The translations under genes were made by a program, and so were the position numbers. A stretch of DNA of 64,000 bases from Halochromatium glycolicum (GTDB lineage: Bacteria > Pseudomonadota > Gammaproteobacteria > Chromatiales > Chromatiaceae): the NCBI RefSeq assembly GCF_016584085.1, contig NZ_NRSJ01000010.1:1-64000 (forward strand). Reading direction: 5' to 3'. The notes beneath the pieces are model-generated. The model had not been told where the DNA came from and did no database searches. It was given only the letters and a program-made list of their open reading frames with translations. Positions 1 to 8,102 of the stretch are shown in pieces (positions within the stretch are counted from its first letter, which is position 1; each line of letters starts with the position of its first letter).

Positions 1-53
1 TGAGGGGAGAACAAGCCAGCTTCATCAAAGCGTTGCTCTGCAGCGAGGCGTCC

Positions 54-1061
54 ATGCGTCCAGAGATCTTCAATGCCGGTCTCCGTGTCTTGTCAGCTGC
101 CATCTCCGAGGATGGCGGGAATTGCTGCCTGGTCTTCGCTTTCCTTGCGCTCCTTGCTCCGACCACGCTCGCCGACAGCGCCCCGCCGTTGGTCGACGCC
201 GATTGGCTGAAGGCCAGCCGCGGCCGATCGGATGTGGTCGTTCTGGATATCCAAGCGCCCAAGGAGTATCAACGATTCCACATCCCGGGAGCCGTCAATG
301 CACCCTACGATCGTTGGCGAACACAGCCGCCGAAATCGGACAGCAAGGCCAAAAACGCTGAGGCTGAGGACACACTGACGTCGATGCTGCCGCCGATCGA
401 GAAGCTCGAGTCGATGCTCGGCGAGCTCGGCATCGACAACGGCGATCATCTCTTGATCGTCCCGACCGGCCGCGGTGCCGGGGACCTGGCCGCGGCCGCG
501 CGGGTGTTCTGGACACTGAAGGTGCTCGGCCACGACCGGGCGAGCGTGCTCGACGGCGGCCTGATCGCCTATGCCGACAGCGGCTTACCGCTCGCGCGCG
601 GCAGCGAGCAGCGCCCGGCAACCGAGTATCAGGCGAACCTTCAGCCCGAACTCGTCCCCGACGCCGAAGCCGTCCGCACCGCGATCGCGAACGACGCACA
701 GCCCGTCGACGCCCGCAGCGAAGGCGAGTTCGTCGGCCTCTACACCGGCGACGAGGCCGAGCGCCCCGGCACCATCCCCGGTTCCCGCCACCTGCCGTAC
801 GACTGGGTCAGCAACGATGGCTCAAGCAAGCTGCGCGGCCCGGGCGCGCTCGATGCACTGTTCAAGGCCCGAGGCGTCGACACCGACGGCGAGCAGATCC
901 ACTTCTGCCACAGCGGCAATCGCGCCGCGCTGACCTGGTTCGCCGCCTATGCGGTGCTCGGCAACGAGGATGCACTGCTCTACGACGGGTCCATGATGGA
1001 ATGGGCGCGCGACGACTCCCTCCCGATCAGCGCCGAGATCGAGCTCTGCGATGCCTGCTAG
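54..1061 (+). CDS. Periplasmic tandem-rhodanese sulfurtransferase
   Basis: Two rhodanese domains in tandem, the layout of thiosulfate/3-mercaptopyruvate sulfurtransferases. The N-terminal domain (about residues 45-190, VVVLDIQAPKEYQRFHIPGA...) has no cysteine in its loop (VPTGRGAG) and is probably structural. The C-terminal domain carries the active loop CHSGNRA with the sulfur-accepting cysteine. A hydrophobic stretch ending LLAPTTLADSA looks like a Sec signal h-region and cleavage site, so the protein is likely periplasmic, although the n-region before it is unusually long. ATG 54 is chosen; a TTG at 33 is also in frame. The protein ends with a CDAC motif. A role in thiosulfate or persulfide transfer suits a sulfur oxidiser, but the physiological donor and acceptor cannot be read from sequence. 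Confidence 0.85.
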   Translation: MRPEIFNAGLRVLSAAISEDGGNCCLVFAFLALLAPTTLADSAPPLVDADWLKASRGRSDVVVLDIQAPKEYQRFHIPGAVNAPYDRWRTQPPKSDSKAKNAEAEDTLTSMLPPIEKLESMLGELGIDNGDHLLIVPTGRGAGDLAAAARVFWTLKVLGHDRASVLDGGLIAYADSGLPLARGSEQRPATEYQANLQPELVPDAEAVRTAIANDAQPVDARSEGEFVGLYTGDEAERPGTIPGSRHLPYDWVSNDGSSKLRGPGALDALFKARGVDTDGEQIHFCHSGNRAALTWFAAYAVLGNEDALLYDGSMMEWARDDSLPISAEIELCDAC

Positions 1062-1158
1062 GCAGTCAGGGCAACAGCCAGAACTAGTCGTCGAGACGTC
1101 TGGTGTGTCGCGTTTGCTCGGCCGGTCGGAATCTTAGAAGAAGAGCGTGGGGAGGTAG

Positions 1159-1302
1159 GACTGTTTCGCCATCGACAACGCCAAGCTCACGGGAACTGCG
1201 GCGCCGCCCGCTGTGGTGCCGATCCCGGCGGCCGCTTGGCTCTTCGGGTCGGCATTGGCGGGGATGGTCGGCATCGGCTACCGGCGCACCCGCAAGGCAT
1301 GA
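1159..1302 (+). pseudogene. C-terminal remnant of a VPIPA/PEP-CTERM sorted protein
   Basis: The open frame after an in-frame TAG at 1156 reads as a short linker followed by VVPIPAAAWLFGSALAG, then a hydrophobic helix and the basic tail GYRRTRKA before TGA. This is the tripartite PEP-CTERM (VPLPA-type) sorting signal recognised by exosortase: Pro-rich motif, transmembrane helix, Arg/Lys cluster. There is no start codon, signal peptide or mature domain upstream, so it is the tail of a lost gene. Two intact VPLPA-CTERM proteins lie near 42 and 44.5 kb, so the host evidently uses this sorting pathway; the exosortase itself is not in this window. Confidence 0.75.
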
Positions 1303-2666
1303 CCTGGGTTGGCCACTGAAAAGCCACGACGAGCCGATAGGACTATCTATTGGCCGCCTTGCTTCCGGCGAAGGATCGCCAGGACAAGAGCACGCGGATG
1401 CTCGGAAGAGGCGGCCCGAAAGGGAGTCCCCACCCTGTTAAGGTAGTTCTCCCGGCGCGCATCGAGGAACGCAGCCCCACGCATCGACGGGCGCCTAAGG
1501 CGGCTTCCCATTCCAGCTTCTTCACCATCGCCTCGAGCAGTTACGGGTAGTGCAGCACCGTGATCGGGCGTTCGGCGAGCCTGACATCGTGAACCGCCGC
1601 GATGATGCCGGAGTCCGCTTGTTGTGAGTCAGACCGCGATGGTGCGCCGACGCGGTTGATTCGCTCCGGTTGGCGCTGCAGTGATCTCCAACTGCGCACC
1701 GGTGGCGAGGTGGCTTCATGCACCGCGCCGGCGTCGATCAGCACTCGCGACCGCTGTGCCGTGCATGCCGTCTTCCTTGTTGACGATGCCGCGTCTGCGC
1801 GGAGGCGCGCTTCTGTCTAGCGGCGGATGTTCCACGGTTTTTCTATGGCGCCGCGGCGACTTTCTGAGAGATTGTCCTCAAAGCGCTTTCCCCCACGCTG
1901 GCCCGGATTTCACCGGGGATGTTCCACGGCCTTCAGGGTCTGCTTACTCCGAAAACCCTGGTTTCCTTCCAAGATCGCAACAGATCTGTTCTTGTTTTAA
2001 TCATCGAAGGAGCTCTCAGCGCCGCAACCCGCACTGCCGGGGGCGCTTCGTTTATCCTGCCGGCTGATGGTCCGGATCAGTCGTTGTCAAGGTATGACGA
2101 GAGACTGTCGATAGGACGTAGAGAAGGGCGTCGCGGTGAGGCACGCCGTCAACCCTGCTGGCCTGTTGAGCCCTCGCAGCCCGTGATCAAAGCACGTTTC
2201 TTAGAGCGAGACCATCCACGATGGCCGACGCGCGCCGCGCCCACGATCGCGCGAGCGATGACAGGGTGCGCGAACAGGTCGTCCCTGCCAACGATGCGCT
2301 GCAAGCCGATCCCGAGCGGGTCGTCTCGGTCGGCCAGGTCCGCGCCCGTTTGGTTGAGGAGGACTGGACGCTCCGCCGCCCTGGCGGGGCGTCTTCGTGC
2401 CCGAGGTCGACGTCCACCGCGTCGCGCTGTATCACTGTTGGGCGCTTCCAATTTGTGACAGTCTCAGCGGACAGCGGTCTTGCGTGTGGCGATGCGGACC
2501 AGGAACAGCGCGACCAGGCACTGGACAGCGTGAACAAGCCGGCTCTGAAGCTCACCGGCGCCGGCCGAGACACGATCTTGATTTCATTGGGTGCAAGAGT
2601 GAAGCAGACCGAACCCGAAACGCCGATATTCAGTCTCATGGCACATCAGAAGCGAGGCTTACCCCT
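1303..2666. other. Stretch without a recognisable intact gene
   Basis: About 1.36 kb in which none of the possible frames looks like a real protein. The frame at 2221-2370 (plus strand) contains ANDALQADPERVVSVGQVR, which resembles the C-terminal part of a RelB/DinJ- or CopG-type antitoxin, but it has no matching N-terminus or toxin partner. Repeated short motifs such as GGATGTTCCACGG (about 1825 and 1917) are present. The stretch fits decayed accessory DNA next to the toxin-antitoxin cluster. Confidence 0.5.
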
Positions 2667-2978
2667 ATGCTGACCAGCATCGAAGGCATCTACGAAGACG
2701 GCCAGGTTCGTCTTCTGGAGCCGCTGCCCGGTGTCGAGCGGGCGCGTGTCGTGATCACGTTATTGCCCGAATCGATGGTGCCAGTCGACGGTACGCAAAC
2801 ACCTGCCGCGACCGTCACCCCCGATCCCGTCGTCGAGCACTTTGAACCACGTACCGAGCTGGGCCGCAGGCTCTGGACTCTGCGACGCAAGCATGTTGAG
2901 CAAGGGGGCAAGCTGCTGACCCCAGAGGAGATCGACGCGGAAGTCAGGGAGCGGCGTGGCGGTATCGTTGATGACTAA
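2667..2978 (+). CDS. DUF104/AF2212-like antitoxin
   Basis: A 103-residue protein whose N-terminus (IEGIYEDGQVRLLEPLPG, then a beta strand RVVITLLPES) matches the short beta-rich fold of AF2212/DUF104-type antitoxins. Its charged C-terminal helix (LGRRLWTLRRKHVEQGG...LTPEEIDAEVRERRGG) is typical of antitoxin tails that wrap a PIN toxin. ATG 2667 is chosen because homology begins there; frame upstream is not protein-like. The 3' end overlaps the following PIN gene by 8 bases, the usual antitoxin-first arrangement with coupled translation. It should neutralise that nuclease and probably autoregulates, though no operator was identified. Confidence 0.8.
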   Translation: MLTSIEGIYEDGQVRLLEPLPGVERARVVITLLPESMVPVDGTQTPAATVTPDPVVEHFEPRTELGRRLWTLRRKHVEQGGKLLTPEEIDAEVRERRGGIVDD

Positions 2979-3384
2979 ACGGGTCTATCTCGATACCGGC
3001 GTCCTGATCACCGCCTGGCGCGGACGCGAGCACGCCGGGCTGACAGCGCTGGAGATGCTCGATGACCCAGCCCTGCTGCTGGTGCTCAGCGATGCGGTCT
3101 GGCTCGAGGTGTTGCCCAAACCGCTCTATGAAGGGCGCCACGACGAGGTCGCTTTTTATCAGGTCGTCTTCGAACGCGCGGAGCGCCTCCCCTGGTCGCT
3201 CGACGTGCTTCGCTTGGCCCAGGATCTGGCCCGACAACACGCGATCGCGGCAATGGACGCGATTCATGCCGGATTTGCTGTCGGGCATGGTGTCGACGAA
3301 CTGGTCACGACCGAAAGGCCGGAAAAGCCGCTGTTTCGTATCGAGCAGCTCCCGGTACGCTCGCTTCGTTCCGGTGCTCGATGA
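2971..3384 (+). CDS. PIN-domain toxin (VapC-like RNase)
   Basis: PIN-fold nuclease of about 137 residues. The acidic residues expected for Mg-dependent RNA cleavage are visible: YLDTGVLITAW (first Asp), AVWLEVLPKP (Glu), AAMDAIHAG (central Asp) and a C-terminal DELVTTERPEKPLFRI segment. It overlaps the DUF104 antitoxin, so the pair forms one type II module. ATG 2971 is taken as start; a GTG at 2956 is in frame but lies further inside the antitoxin gene. It appears full length and intact. The RNA target is unknown. Confidence 0.8.
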   Translation: MTKRVYLDTGVLITAWRGREHAGLTALEMLDDPALLLVLSDAVWLEVLPKPLYEGRHDEVAFYQVVFERAERLPWSLDVLRLAQDLARQHAIAAMDAIHAGFAVGHGVDELVTTERPEKPLFRIEQLPVRSLRSGAR

Positions 3385-3681
3385 GCGCGTACTGCGTTGC
3401 AGGGACACGGCATAACGTGTGCACGACGGAATCTTCACTCGATTCTCGTCTGCACTCGGGCCCGCCGATGGACGGGGGTTGGGCTGCGGGACTCCCGCAG
3501 CGGCATCGCAAGCAGAACCGGGTCAGCGCTCTCGCGCACAAGAATCGCGAAGGCTGCGTCCGTGTCCTTGGGGGTCGCGCGATGCGCTCGCCAACCTCCG
3601 CCTTGTAAGCAAACAGTAAGTGGCTGTCAGTTTTCTACTTCCCGATGATCGCCCAACGCTGGCTCGTAAATCGGGAAGAAG

Positions 3682-4245
3682 TTGATGGACAGCTTCTTAG
3701 CGGCGATGTTTCGTTGCGTGCAGGAAGCCGTTGACCTGCTGGAGAACCCCGACCACCGCCCCGCCGCCGAAGTGAAGACCCGCTATGCGCAGTGGGTGCA
3801 GCACTTCAGCGAGCGGCTCAAGACCCCTGTCGGCGACACCATCCGTCACTGGGGAGAACAGCTCCTGAAGATCACCCGCAGCGATTGGCCGGGACTCTTT
3901 CATACCGATGACGTGCCGGGGCTGCCGCGCACCAATAACGATCTCGAGCACCTGTTCGGCTCTTTGCGTCATCAGGAGCGGCGCATCACTGGACGTCAAG
4001 TCGCCAGTGCCAGCCTCGTCGTGCGCGGTGCCGTGCGGGTGCTCGCCGCCGTACTGACCTGGCTGAGTCCCCCACACCGAGCCAGCTCGGCGACGTCGAT
4101 CCGGCCGTCTGGCACGAAGAGCGCCGCCGGCTCGGAAAGCTCCGTCATGCGCGGGTGCTACAGCGGCGCTTCCGCCAACACCCCGAGACGTACCTCGCGG
4201 CGCTCGAGGAACAGCTGCTCAAGCTCAGTTTGCCTCCAGAGTTTT
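3682..4245 (+). pseudogene. Transposase remnant, N-terminally truncated and frameshifted
   Basis: Begins mid-protein and reads GLPRTNNDLEHLFGSLRHQERRITGRQ, a motif of DDE-type transposases in which the conserved Asn/Glu precedes a short helix. Near 4070 the frame breaks; homologous-looking sequence continues in another frame (GDVDPAVWHEERRR, then HPETYLAALEEQLLKLSL, LPPEFFW) until about 4245. No N-terminal or DNA-binding part exists upstream, so the element is dead. At its 3' end it meets an oppositely oriented IS1595-type fragment without any spacer, at a run of seven T/A bases. I do not assign an IS family with certainty. Confidence 0.65.
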
Positions 4246-4690
4246 TTTGGACCGCATCAGGTTGACCTTTATGACCCGCGGTGGCGTAGACCTCTTCGGC
4301 CTCAACCTCACCGCTGAGCAGCGGATCAGGCTGCGCGCACTCGATGCCCTGGCGCAGTTGCTGGGTCATGCGCTGCACGTCATCCTTGTTGAGTCTCAGC
4401 TCCCTGGCGATCTGGCGATTCGACAGGTTCAACCCCATGAAGTACAGGCACAGCACCCAGGTGCGCAACGGCTGATGATGGCCCCCAAAGACCGTGCCCG
4501 TCAGGTCGTCGAACCAACGCCCGCAGTCGCCGCAGCGGTACTTCTGGCGCTCAAGCTGGGTGGTATCCCGTCCCTGCTTGGTGATCGCTGCCGAACCGCA
4601 CTGCACGCAGCGCACCTCCTCGGGCCAGCGCAGCGTGCGCACCGTCTCGAAACACTTGGCATCGTCGATGAGCGTTTGGATGTTCAGCAT
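4245..4690 (-). pseudogene. IS1595-family transposase, C-terminally truncated
   Basis: The N-terminal half of an IS1595/ISXO2-like transposase. It has the zinc ribbon CVQCGS...KYRCGDCGRWF, the segment FDDLTGTVFGGHHQPLRTWVLCLYF, the HTH-like NRQIARELRLNKDDVQRM, and the start of the catalytic domain at GEVEAEEVYATAGHKG. In this family that last motif is normally EVEADEVY, so the first catalytic Asp appears changed to Glu. Homology stops at PDAVQKN, where the gene abuts the tail of the neighbouring transposase remnant. Start is ATG 4690 (another ATG at 4693). Non-functional. Confidence 0.75.
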
Positions 4691-4943
4691 CATGACACCC
4701 CGGCAGCGGTTCAACAGGGTCGGAGCGTATCGCTTGACCGCCTGCTGTCGCAACATCAACCCGCAGCTTTAGCGCATCAGCTCGCGGCCGGACGCCTGAC
4801 TGGAACGCATAAAGGGCGTCATGCAAATCCAGATAGCAGCGTTCGGCATCGCCAAGACTCCGGCAGGCTGATTCGAAGTGGTCGCAGGCGCCTGCAGCCG
4901 GGCACGATAATGGAGTGCACTACCGAAAGCGAGGATTCCAAAC

Positions 4944-5208
4944 ATGGGCATGAACAAATGTCCGGATGCCTGATGAGCTCTTGCAACGGTTCCACGACAC
5001 GGCGATACGCCTGCGCCGATCGAAGGGCTGGATCATCAACGACGCCGTGCGCGAGGGCTTGCGGCGCGAGGACTTGCTGCAGCGTCGCGACGCGGATACG
5101 CGGCGGCCTTGTCCGAGTTGGATGCCAGCCAAGTGGTCGAAGGCGAAAGAGGTGCTCGCCTGGATCGATAGCTGGGGCTCTAAAAACGAGCGAGAGCAGC
5201 CCCGTTGA
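4944..5208 (+). pseudogene. Broken ribbon-helix-helix antitoxin
   Basis: From 4966 the frame gives MPDELLQRFHDTAIRLRRSK then GWIINDAVREGLRREDLLQRR, a CopG/RHH-type antitoxin N-terminus, and ends VLAWIDSWGSKNEREQPR. Between about 5100 and 5155 the other frame restores a typical antitoxin linker (DTAALSELDASQVVEGE). This implies a +2 change near 5100 and a +1 change near 5150 that together restore the frame. At the 5' end, the codons before MPDELL are also shifted by one base relative to ATG 4944. The TGA at 5206-5208 overlaps a TTG at 5205 that begins LKRLQLTASA, the first residues of a ParE/RelE-type toxin that then loses homology. The module looks dead or altered. Confidence 0.6.
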
Positions 5209-5613
5209 AGCGGCTCCAGCTCACGGCGAGCGCCACAAGGGGTCTGCATGTTGTTTCCAACACTACTCCACCAGGATCGAACCGAAATACTCCATCTCTC
5301 CAACGGCCAAGCTCCCCGCGCTCGGATACTGCCTGAGCAGGCGCGGGACTTTCCGCTTACGACCCAGAGCTGCCACTGGACTTACGTCGCCCGGCGGCAG
5401 CTGAAGAAGCGAGACCAGACGTTATTGTTCCGCCAGGACTAATCCAGACGGAGGAGCCGCCTATTTCCAGTATCTGGCGGCTTCTTGGTGTCCGGATCAC
5501 ATAAGTCGGGACAATATCTGTGAGGAAGAAGGACTCCTCGGCGGTCATTGGAAGTACAAGATGTTCCTTTAAGTAGCCTATAGCGCTAAAATGCGGCAAA
5601 AAGGAGATCCCTA
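5209..5613. other. Toxin stub and non-coding spacer
   Basis: The first ten codons of a ParE/RelE-like toxin (LKRLQLTASA from TTG 5205) run into sequence with no further homology. The rest, up to the next antitoxin at 5614, has no convincing gene. The last 15 bases (AAAAAGGAGATCCCTA) provide a strong Shine-Dalgarno for that gene. Confidence 0.5.
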
Positions 5614-5823
5614 ATGGCCGTCAACGTCAAGCTGCCCGAAGAACTCGTCAGCCAGGCGAAGCACTATGCTCGGGTTGAACATCGCTCGGTGCCCAAGCAG
5701 ATCGAATATTGGTCGCAGATCGGCAAGATCGCCGCAGAGAACCCCGACCTGCCATTCTCGGTGATTCGCGAGATCCTGATCGCCGATCAGGAAGATGCGG
5801 TTGGCGAGTACCAGTTCGGCTGA
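5614..5823 (+). CDS. ParD-like antitoxin
   Basis: A 69-residue protein. It starts MAVNVKLPEELVSQAKHYAR and contains HRSVPKQIEYWSQIGKIAAENPDLPFSVIREIL, the pattern of small ParD-like antitoxins. A clear ribosome-binding site (AAGGAG) precedes the ATG. Its stop overlaps the ATG of the RelE-type toxin fragment by one base (TGATG), showing translational coupling. The antitoxin itself looks intact although its toxin is truncated, so it may persist as an orphan that can still cross-neutralise or repress. Confidence 0.75.
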   Translation: MAVNVKLPEELVSQAKHYARVEHRSVPKQIEYWSQIGKIAAENPDLPFSVIREILIADQEDAVGEYQFG

Positions 5824-6035
5824 TGCGCCTGCTCGTTACACCGACCTTCGCTCGCGCGGTTAAGAAGCTCCATCGCAGGCAGAAGGCCGATCTCGACGAA
5901 GCGGTGAGGATCATCGCGCAAGATCCCGGGATCGGAGAGGCCAAGGTCGGCGACCTCGCCGGTGTCAAGGTCTACAAGTTCCGTATGGCCAATCAGCTGT
6001 GCCTGGTCGCCTACCGGGTCATGGACGCAGACCGT
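5823..6035 (+). pseudogene. RelE/ParE-type toxin, C-terminally truncated
   Basis: Reads MRLLVTPTFARAVKKLHRRQ then ADLDEAVRIIAQDPGIGEAKVGDLAGVKVYKF and MANQLCLVAYRVMDAD, the fold of RelE-superfamily mRNA interferases and gyrase inhibitors. Homology ends abruptly at codon 70 (nucleotide 6032). The expected final segment, of the type LLALGSHENFYRDLK, is missing. The frame then continues into antisense sequence of a VapC gene and stays open to 6347, giving a meaningless tail. The C-terminal strand and catalytic residues are lost, so it is probably inactive. Confidence 0.75.
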
Positions 6036-6039
6036 CAAG

Positions 6040-6168
6040 TATGCTGGTGCAAACTGTGCCGTAGCCGCGCCTGGCAAGTGTGGCAGCCACCGGTCCTTGG
6101 GGTTGGCGAATCAGTGCGGAGAGGATATTGGTGTCGAGCAGGTACCGAAGGCCCAAGACGTTCGTCAT
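6040..6168 (-). pseudogene. VapC PIN toxin, N-terminal fragment
   Basis: From ATG 6168 the product begins MTNVLGLRYLLDTNILSALI, RQPQGPVAATLARRGYGTVCTSI: the first Asp (LLDTNILS) and first third of a VapC-family PIN nuclease. After CTSI (6040) the homology stops and the frame enters the tail of the opposing RelE-type gene. It follows vapB with a 5-base gap. With two thirds of the PIN domain gone it cannot be active. Confidence 0.75.
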
Positions 6169-6173
6169 GGTCG

Positions 6174-6416
6174 TTAAAGTCGGATGTCGTCCAGTGGCGG
6201 CAGACCTTCGTCCACGTCGCGGAGGACCTCGTCGAGTGGCTCCCATCCGGCGAGCAGCGCGGCCAGATCGGGTCGGCGCCGGACCGGTTCGACGATCAAA
6301 CGGTCGCCGTCTTTGCGGACAATTGCCTCGTCGGCATCCAGCTCTAACTCACGCGGGATGCGCAAGGCCTGATTGCGGCCATTGCGAAAGAGGCGCACAT
6401 GACGCTCAGGCTGCAT
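6174..6416 (-). CDS. vapB: VapB-type AbrB-fold antitoxin
   Basis: An 80-residue SpoVT/AbrB-type antitoxin. The swapped-hairpin DNA-binding part (RHVRLFRNGRNQALRIPREL, then DADEAIVRKDGDRLIVEPV) is followed by a toxin-binding tail (RRRPDLAALLAGWEPLDEVL). The start is placed at ATG 6416 because the motif begins there; upstream in-frame ATGs exist at 6449 and 6461. It is intact, but its cognate VapC is cut off after 43 codons, making it an orphan antitoxin. Confidence 0.8.
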   Translation of the reverse strand: MQPERHVRLFRNGRNQALRIPRELELDADEAIVRKDGDRLIVEPVRRRPDLAALLAGWEPLDEVLRDVDEGLPPLDDIRL

Positions 6417-7017
6417 AGGAAGGCGCTCCTGAAGAGAAGAACGTGACATACGCCCAAGCATATGCCAAATGGTCAGGTTGCGCGAGACCTTCGGCGCGAC
6501 ATCCCGACATGCGCCGGGCGCCGGAAAGCCTTGAGGGAACCGCCCGAATGAAGACCGCGTCTATCCAGCGCCGCGGATGCGGGATCCGGGTGGTCTCGGA
6601 TTGCGAGGGCTGTGGAGCCGAGCGGTCCTACGCGGGGATTCGGCGAGGGTCATTTCTTGGCCGTAAGCGGCCGAACGAGTGACTGGAACACTTTAAGACT
6701 CGTGGTGCTTCCGGCACCGACCAAATCGGCGGATAAAACCGCAACTGTCCTGGTGATTTATTGCGAGAAATCTTCGCGGAATAGCGTAAGCGACAACATC
6801 CTGCGGTGCCTTCGCAATTTGGTTGCCGAGCGCGACCCGGCGGCAGTCGTCCGCGTCAGCAAGCGCATGAGGTGCACAATCCGATTGCTTCGGGTCCAGC
6901 CAACGCTGGCGGCGAAGCAGCGGTTGCGCGGTCGCCTTGCCGACCTCGGCTTGACGCTTCGAGGCTGTTTGGACACTGCCGTGAAGCATCGATGTCAGGG
7001 TAACACCCCTAAACGAT
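6417..7017. other. No recognisable gene
   Basis: Six hundred bases between vapB and the next PIN toxin. Frames are open on both strands but none resembles a known family. A Cys-rich stretch (DCEGCGAERSYAG, plus strand near 6600) might be a piece of a zinc-ribbon protein. Treat as decayed accessory DNA. Confidence 0.45.
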
Positions 7018-7410
7018 TCAATTGGGTCCGCCGACCCGCTTGACGGCATAAAGGTCAATCAGCGGGTCGTCGGTCATCAAGAACAGCGGCTCGGTCCTCG
7101 CTTGGGCGATCAGTAGGCGGTCGAAGGGGTCGCGATGATGGGCCGGCAAGTCCCGCACCGCCGCGGCATGGACTGCGGATACCGGCAGCTCGCGAAATCC
7201 GGTTTCCAGCGCGGCGCGATAGACCGCCTCGGGCTCGACGTCGAAATCCGGACGATCGAGTGCCCGCTTGATCGCGATCTCCCAGATATTGACGGCGCTG
7301 AAGAACACCTGGTGCTCGGGCGATTCCAATACATCCCTGTCGGTCGCATCGAGGCGCCCTGGCCGCAACAAGGCCCAAAGCAGAATATGCGTGTCGGTCA
7401 AGACACGCAT
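7018..7410 (-). CDS. PIN-domain toxin partnered with a Phd antitoxin
   Basis: A complete 130-residue PIN nuclease: MRVLTDTHILLWALLRPGR (first Asp), FFSAVNIWEIAIKRALDRPD (Glu), HHRDPFDRLLIAQARTEPLFLMTDDPL (central and distal Asp). This subgroup of small PIN toxins usually pairs with Phd/YefM antitoxins, exactly as here: its ATG overlaps the antitoxin TGA (TGATG). All catalytic acids are visible, so the module should be functional. Confidence 0.85.
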   Translation of the reverse strand: MRVLTDTHILLWALLRPGRLDATDRDVLESPEHQVFFSAVNIWEIAIKRALDRPDFDVEPEAVYRAALETGFRELPVSAVHAAAVRDLPAHHRDPFDRLLIAQARTEPLFLMTDDPLIDLYAVKRVGGPN

Positions 7411-7658
7411 CAGCGGCCCTCGACAGCGTCGATAAAATCGTCCGGGGTATCCGGAATCGGAGTGGCGTGCTCGTCAGGGAGCTTGAATTGGCCCTCTAGC
7501 CGCCCAAGCCTGCGTCGCTTGGGCTCCTCATCGACGCGCACGAGGCGAACGACTGGCCTCCCGGCCCGAGCAATGATTGCCTCGCCGCCGGCCTCCACCT
7601 GCTCGATCAGCTGGGATAGATGGGTCTTGGCCTCGTGAATACTGAACTGCGTGCGCAT
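7410..7658 (-). CDS. Phd/YefM-family antitoxin
   Basis: An 82-residue antitoxin beginning MRTQFSIHEAKTHLSQLIEQ, followed by AGGEAIIARAGRPVVRLV: the Phd fold, which dimerises and binds operator DNA, with the charged tail (RRRLGRLEGQFKLPDEHATPIP) that inhibits the toxin. ATG 7658 is supported by the Shine-Dalgarno AGGAG seven bases upstream. The start is directly preceded by a near-perfect palindrome that is the likely operator. It is first gene of a two-gene operon with the PIN toxin. Confidence 0.85.
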   Translation of the reverse strand: MRTQFSIHEAKTHLSQLIEQVEAGGEAIIARAGRPVVRLVRVDEEPKRRRLGRLEGQFKLPDEHATPIPDTPDDFIDAVEGR

Positions 7659-7660
7659 GA

Positions 7661-7690
7661 TTAGTCTCCTGTTAGCTAACTGGAGATTAG
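7661..7690 (-). promoter_or_regulatory. Palindromic operator of the Phd/PIN module
   Basis: A 30-base inverted repeat centred between 7675 and 7676. The core GTTAGCTAAC is a perfect 10-base palindrome, flanked by CTCC and GGAG arms and outer TAGT/ATTA. It starts two bases upstream of the antitoxin ATG and contains its Shine-Dalgarno. Phd-family antitoxins bind palindromes with TA-rich cores at this position, so autorepression is the natural reading. Confidence 0.7.
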
Positions 7691-8102
7691 GCGCTTTCCA
7701 CCGACTGGACAAGGCCCATCGTGGGGCCTTATTCAGGCGTTCGTTTCGCCGTCCCGCCGTTCCATGACGCTCAGGAACGCCTATTCGGGTAGCGGCTTGC
7801 GAAGCAGGAGGCGCAACGACGACAAGGGGCGCGCCGACACCCGGGATCACCGCTCGGACGGTGCCGCGCCGCGCCACGCCGGCATAGCTGACCGGGGGGA
7901 ACACGGAGCCATCCGAACGGCGGCCTAGACATCATGTCTAGGATCATTCGGGCGGGAAGCGGTCTCAGGGAAATGATGCTCTTGATTCTGGTCATGGCTG
8001 AGACAGAAGCCTGAACTGACTGCCAGACGGTCGCATCGGTATCAAGGAGCCAGGACCCGGCGAGCAGCGTCCTCTGACCACCCATCAAACAAGGCAAGTG
8101 CG
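7691..8102. other. Intergenic, nothing recognised
   Basis: About 410 bases between the divergent Phd/PIN operon and putA. No gene, RNA or clear promoter motif was identified; the putA promoter should lie in the right half. Confidence 0.4.

Noticed and set aside
4247..5404. 385-codon plus frame over the IS1595 remnant
   Set aside because: The minus strand has the zinc ribbon and transposase motifs; the plus frame runs across several unrelated pieces.
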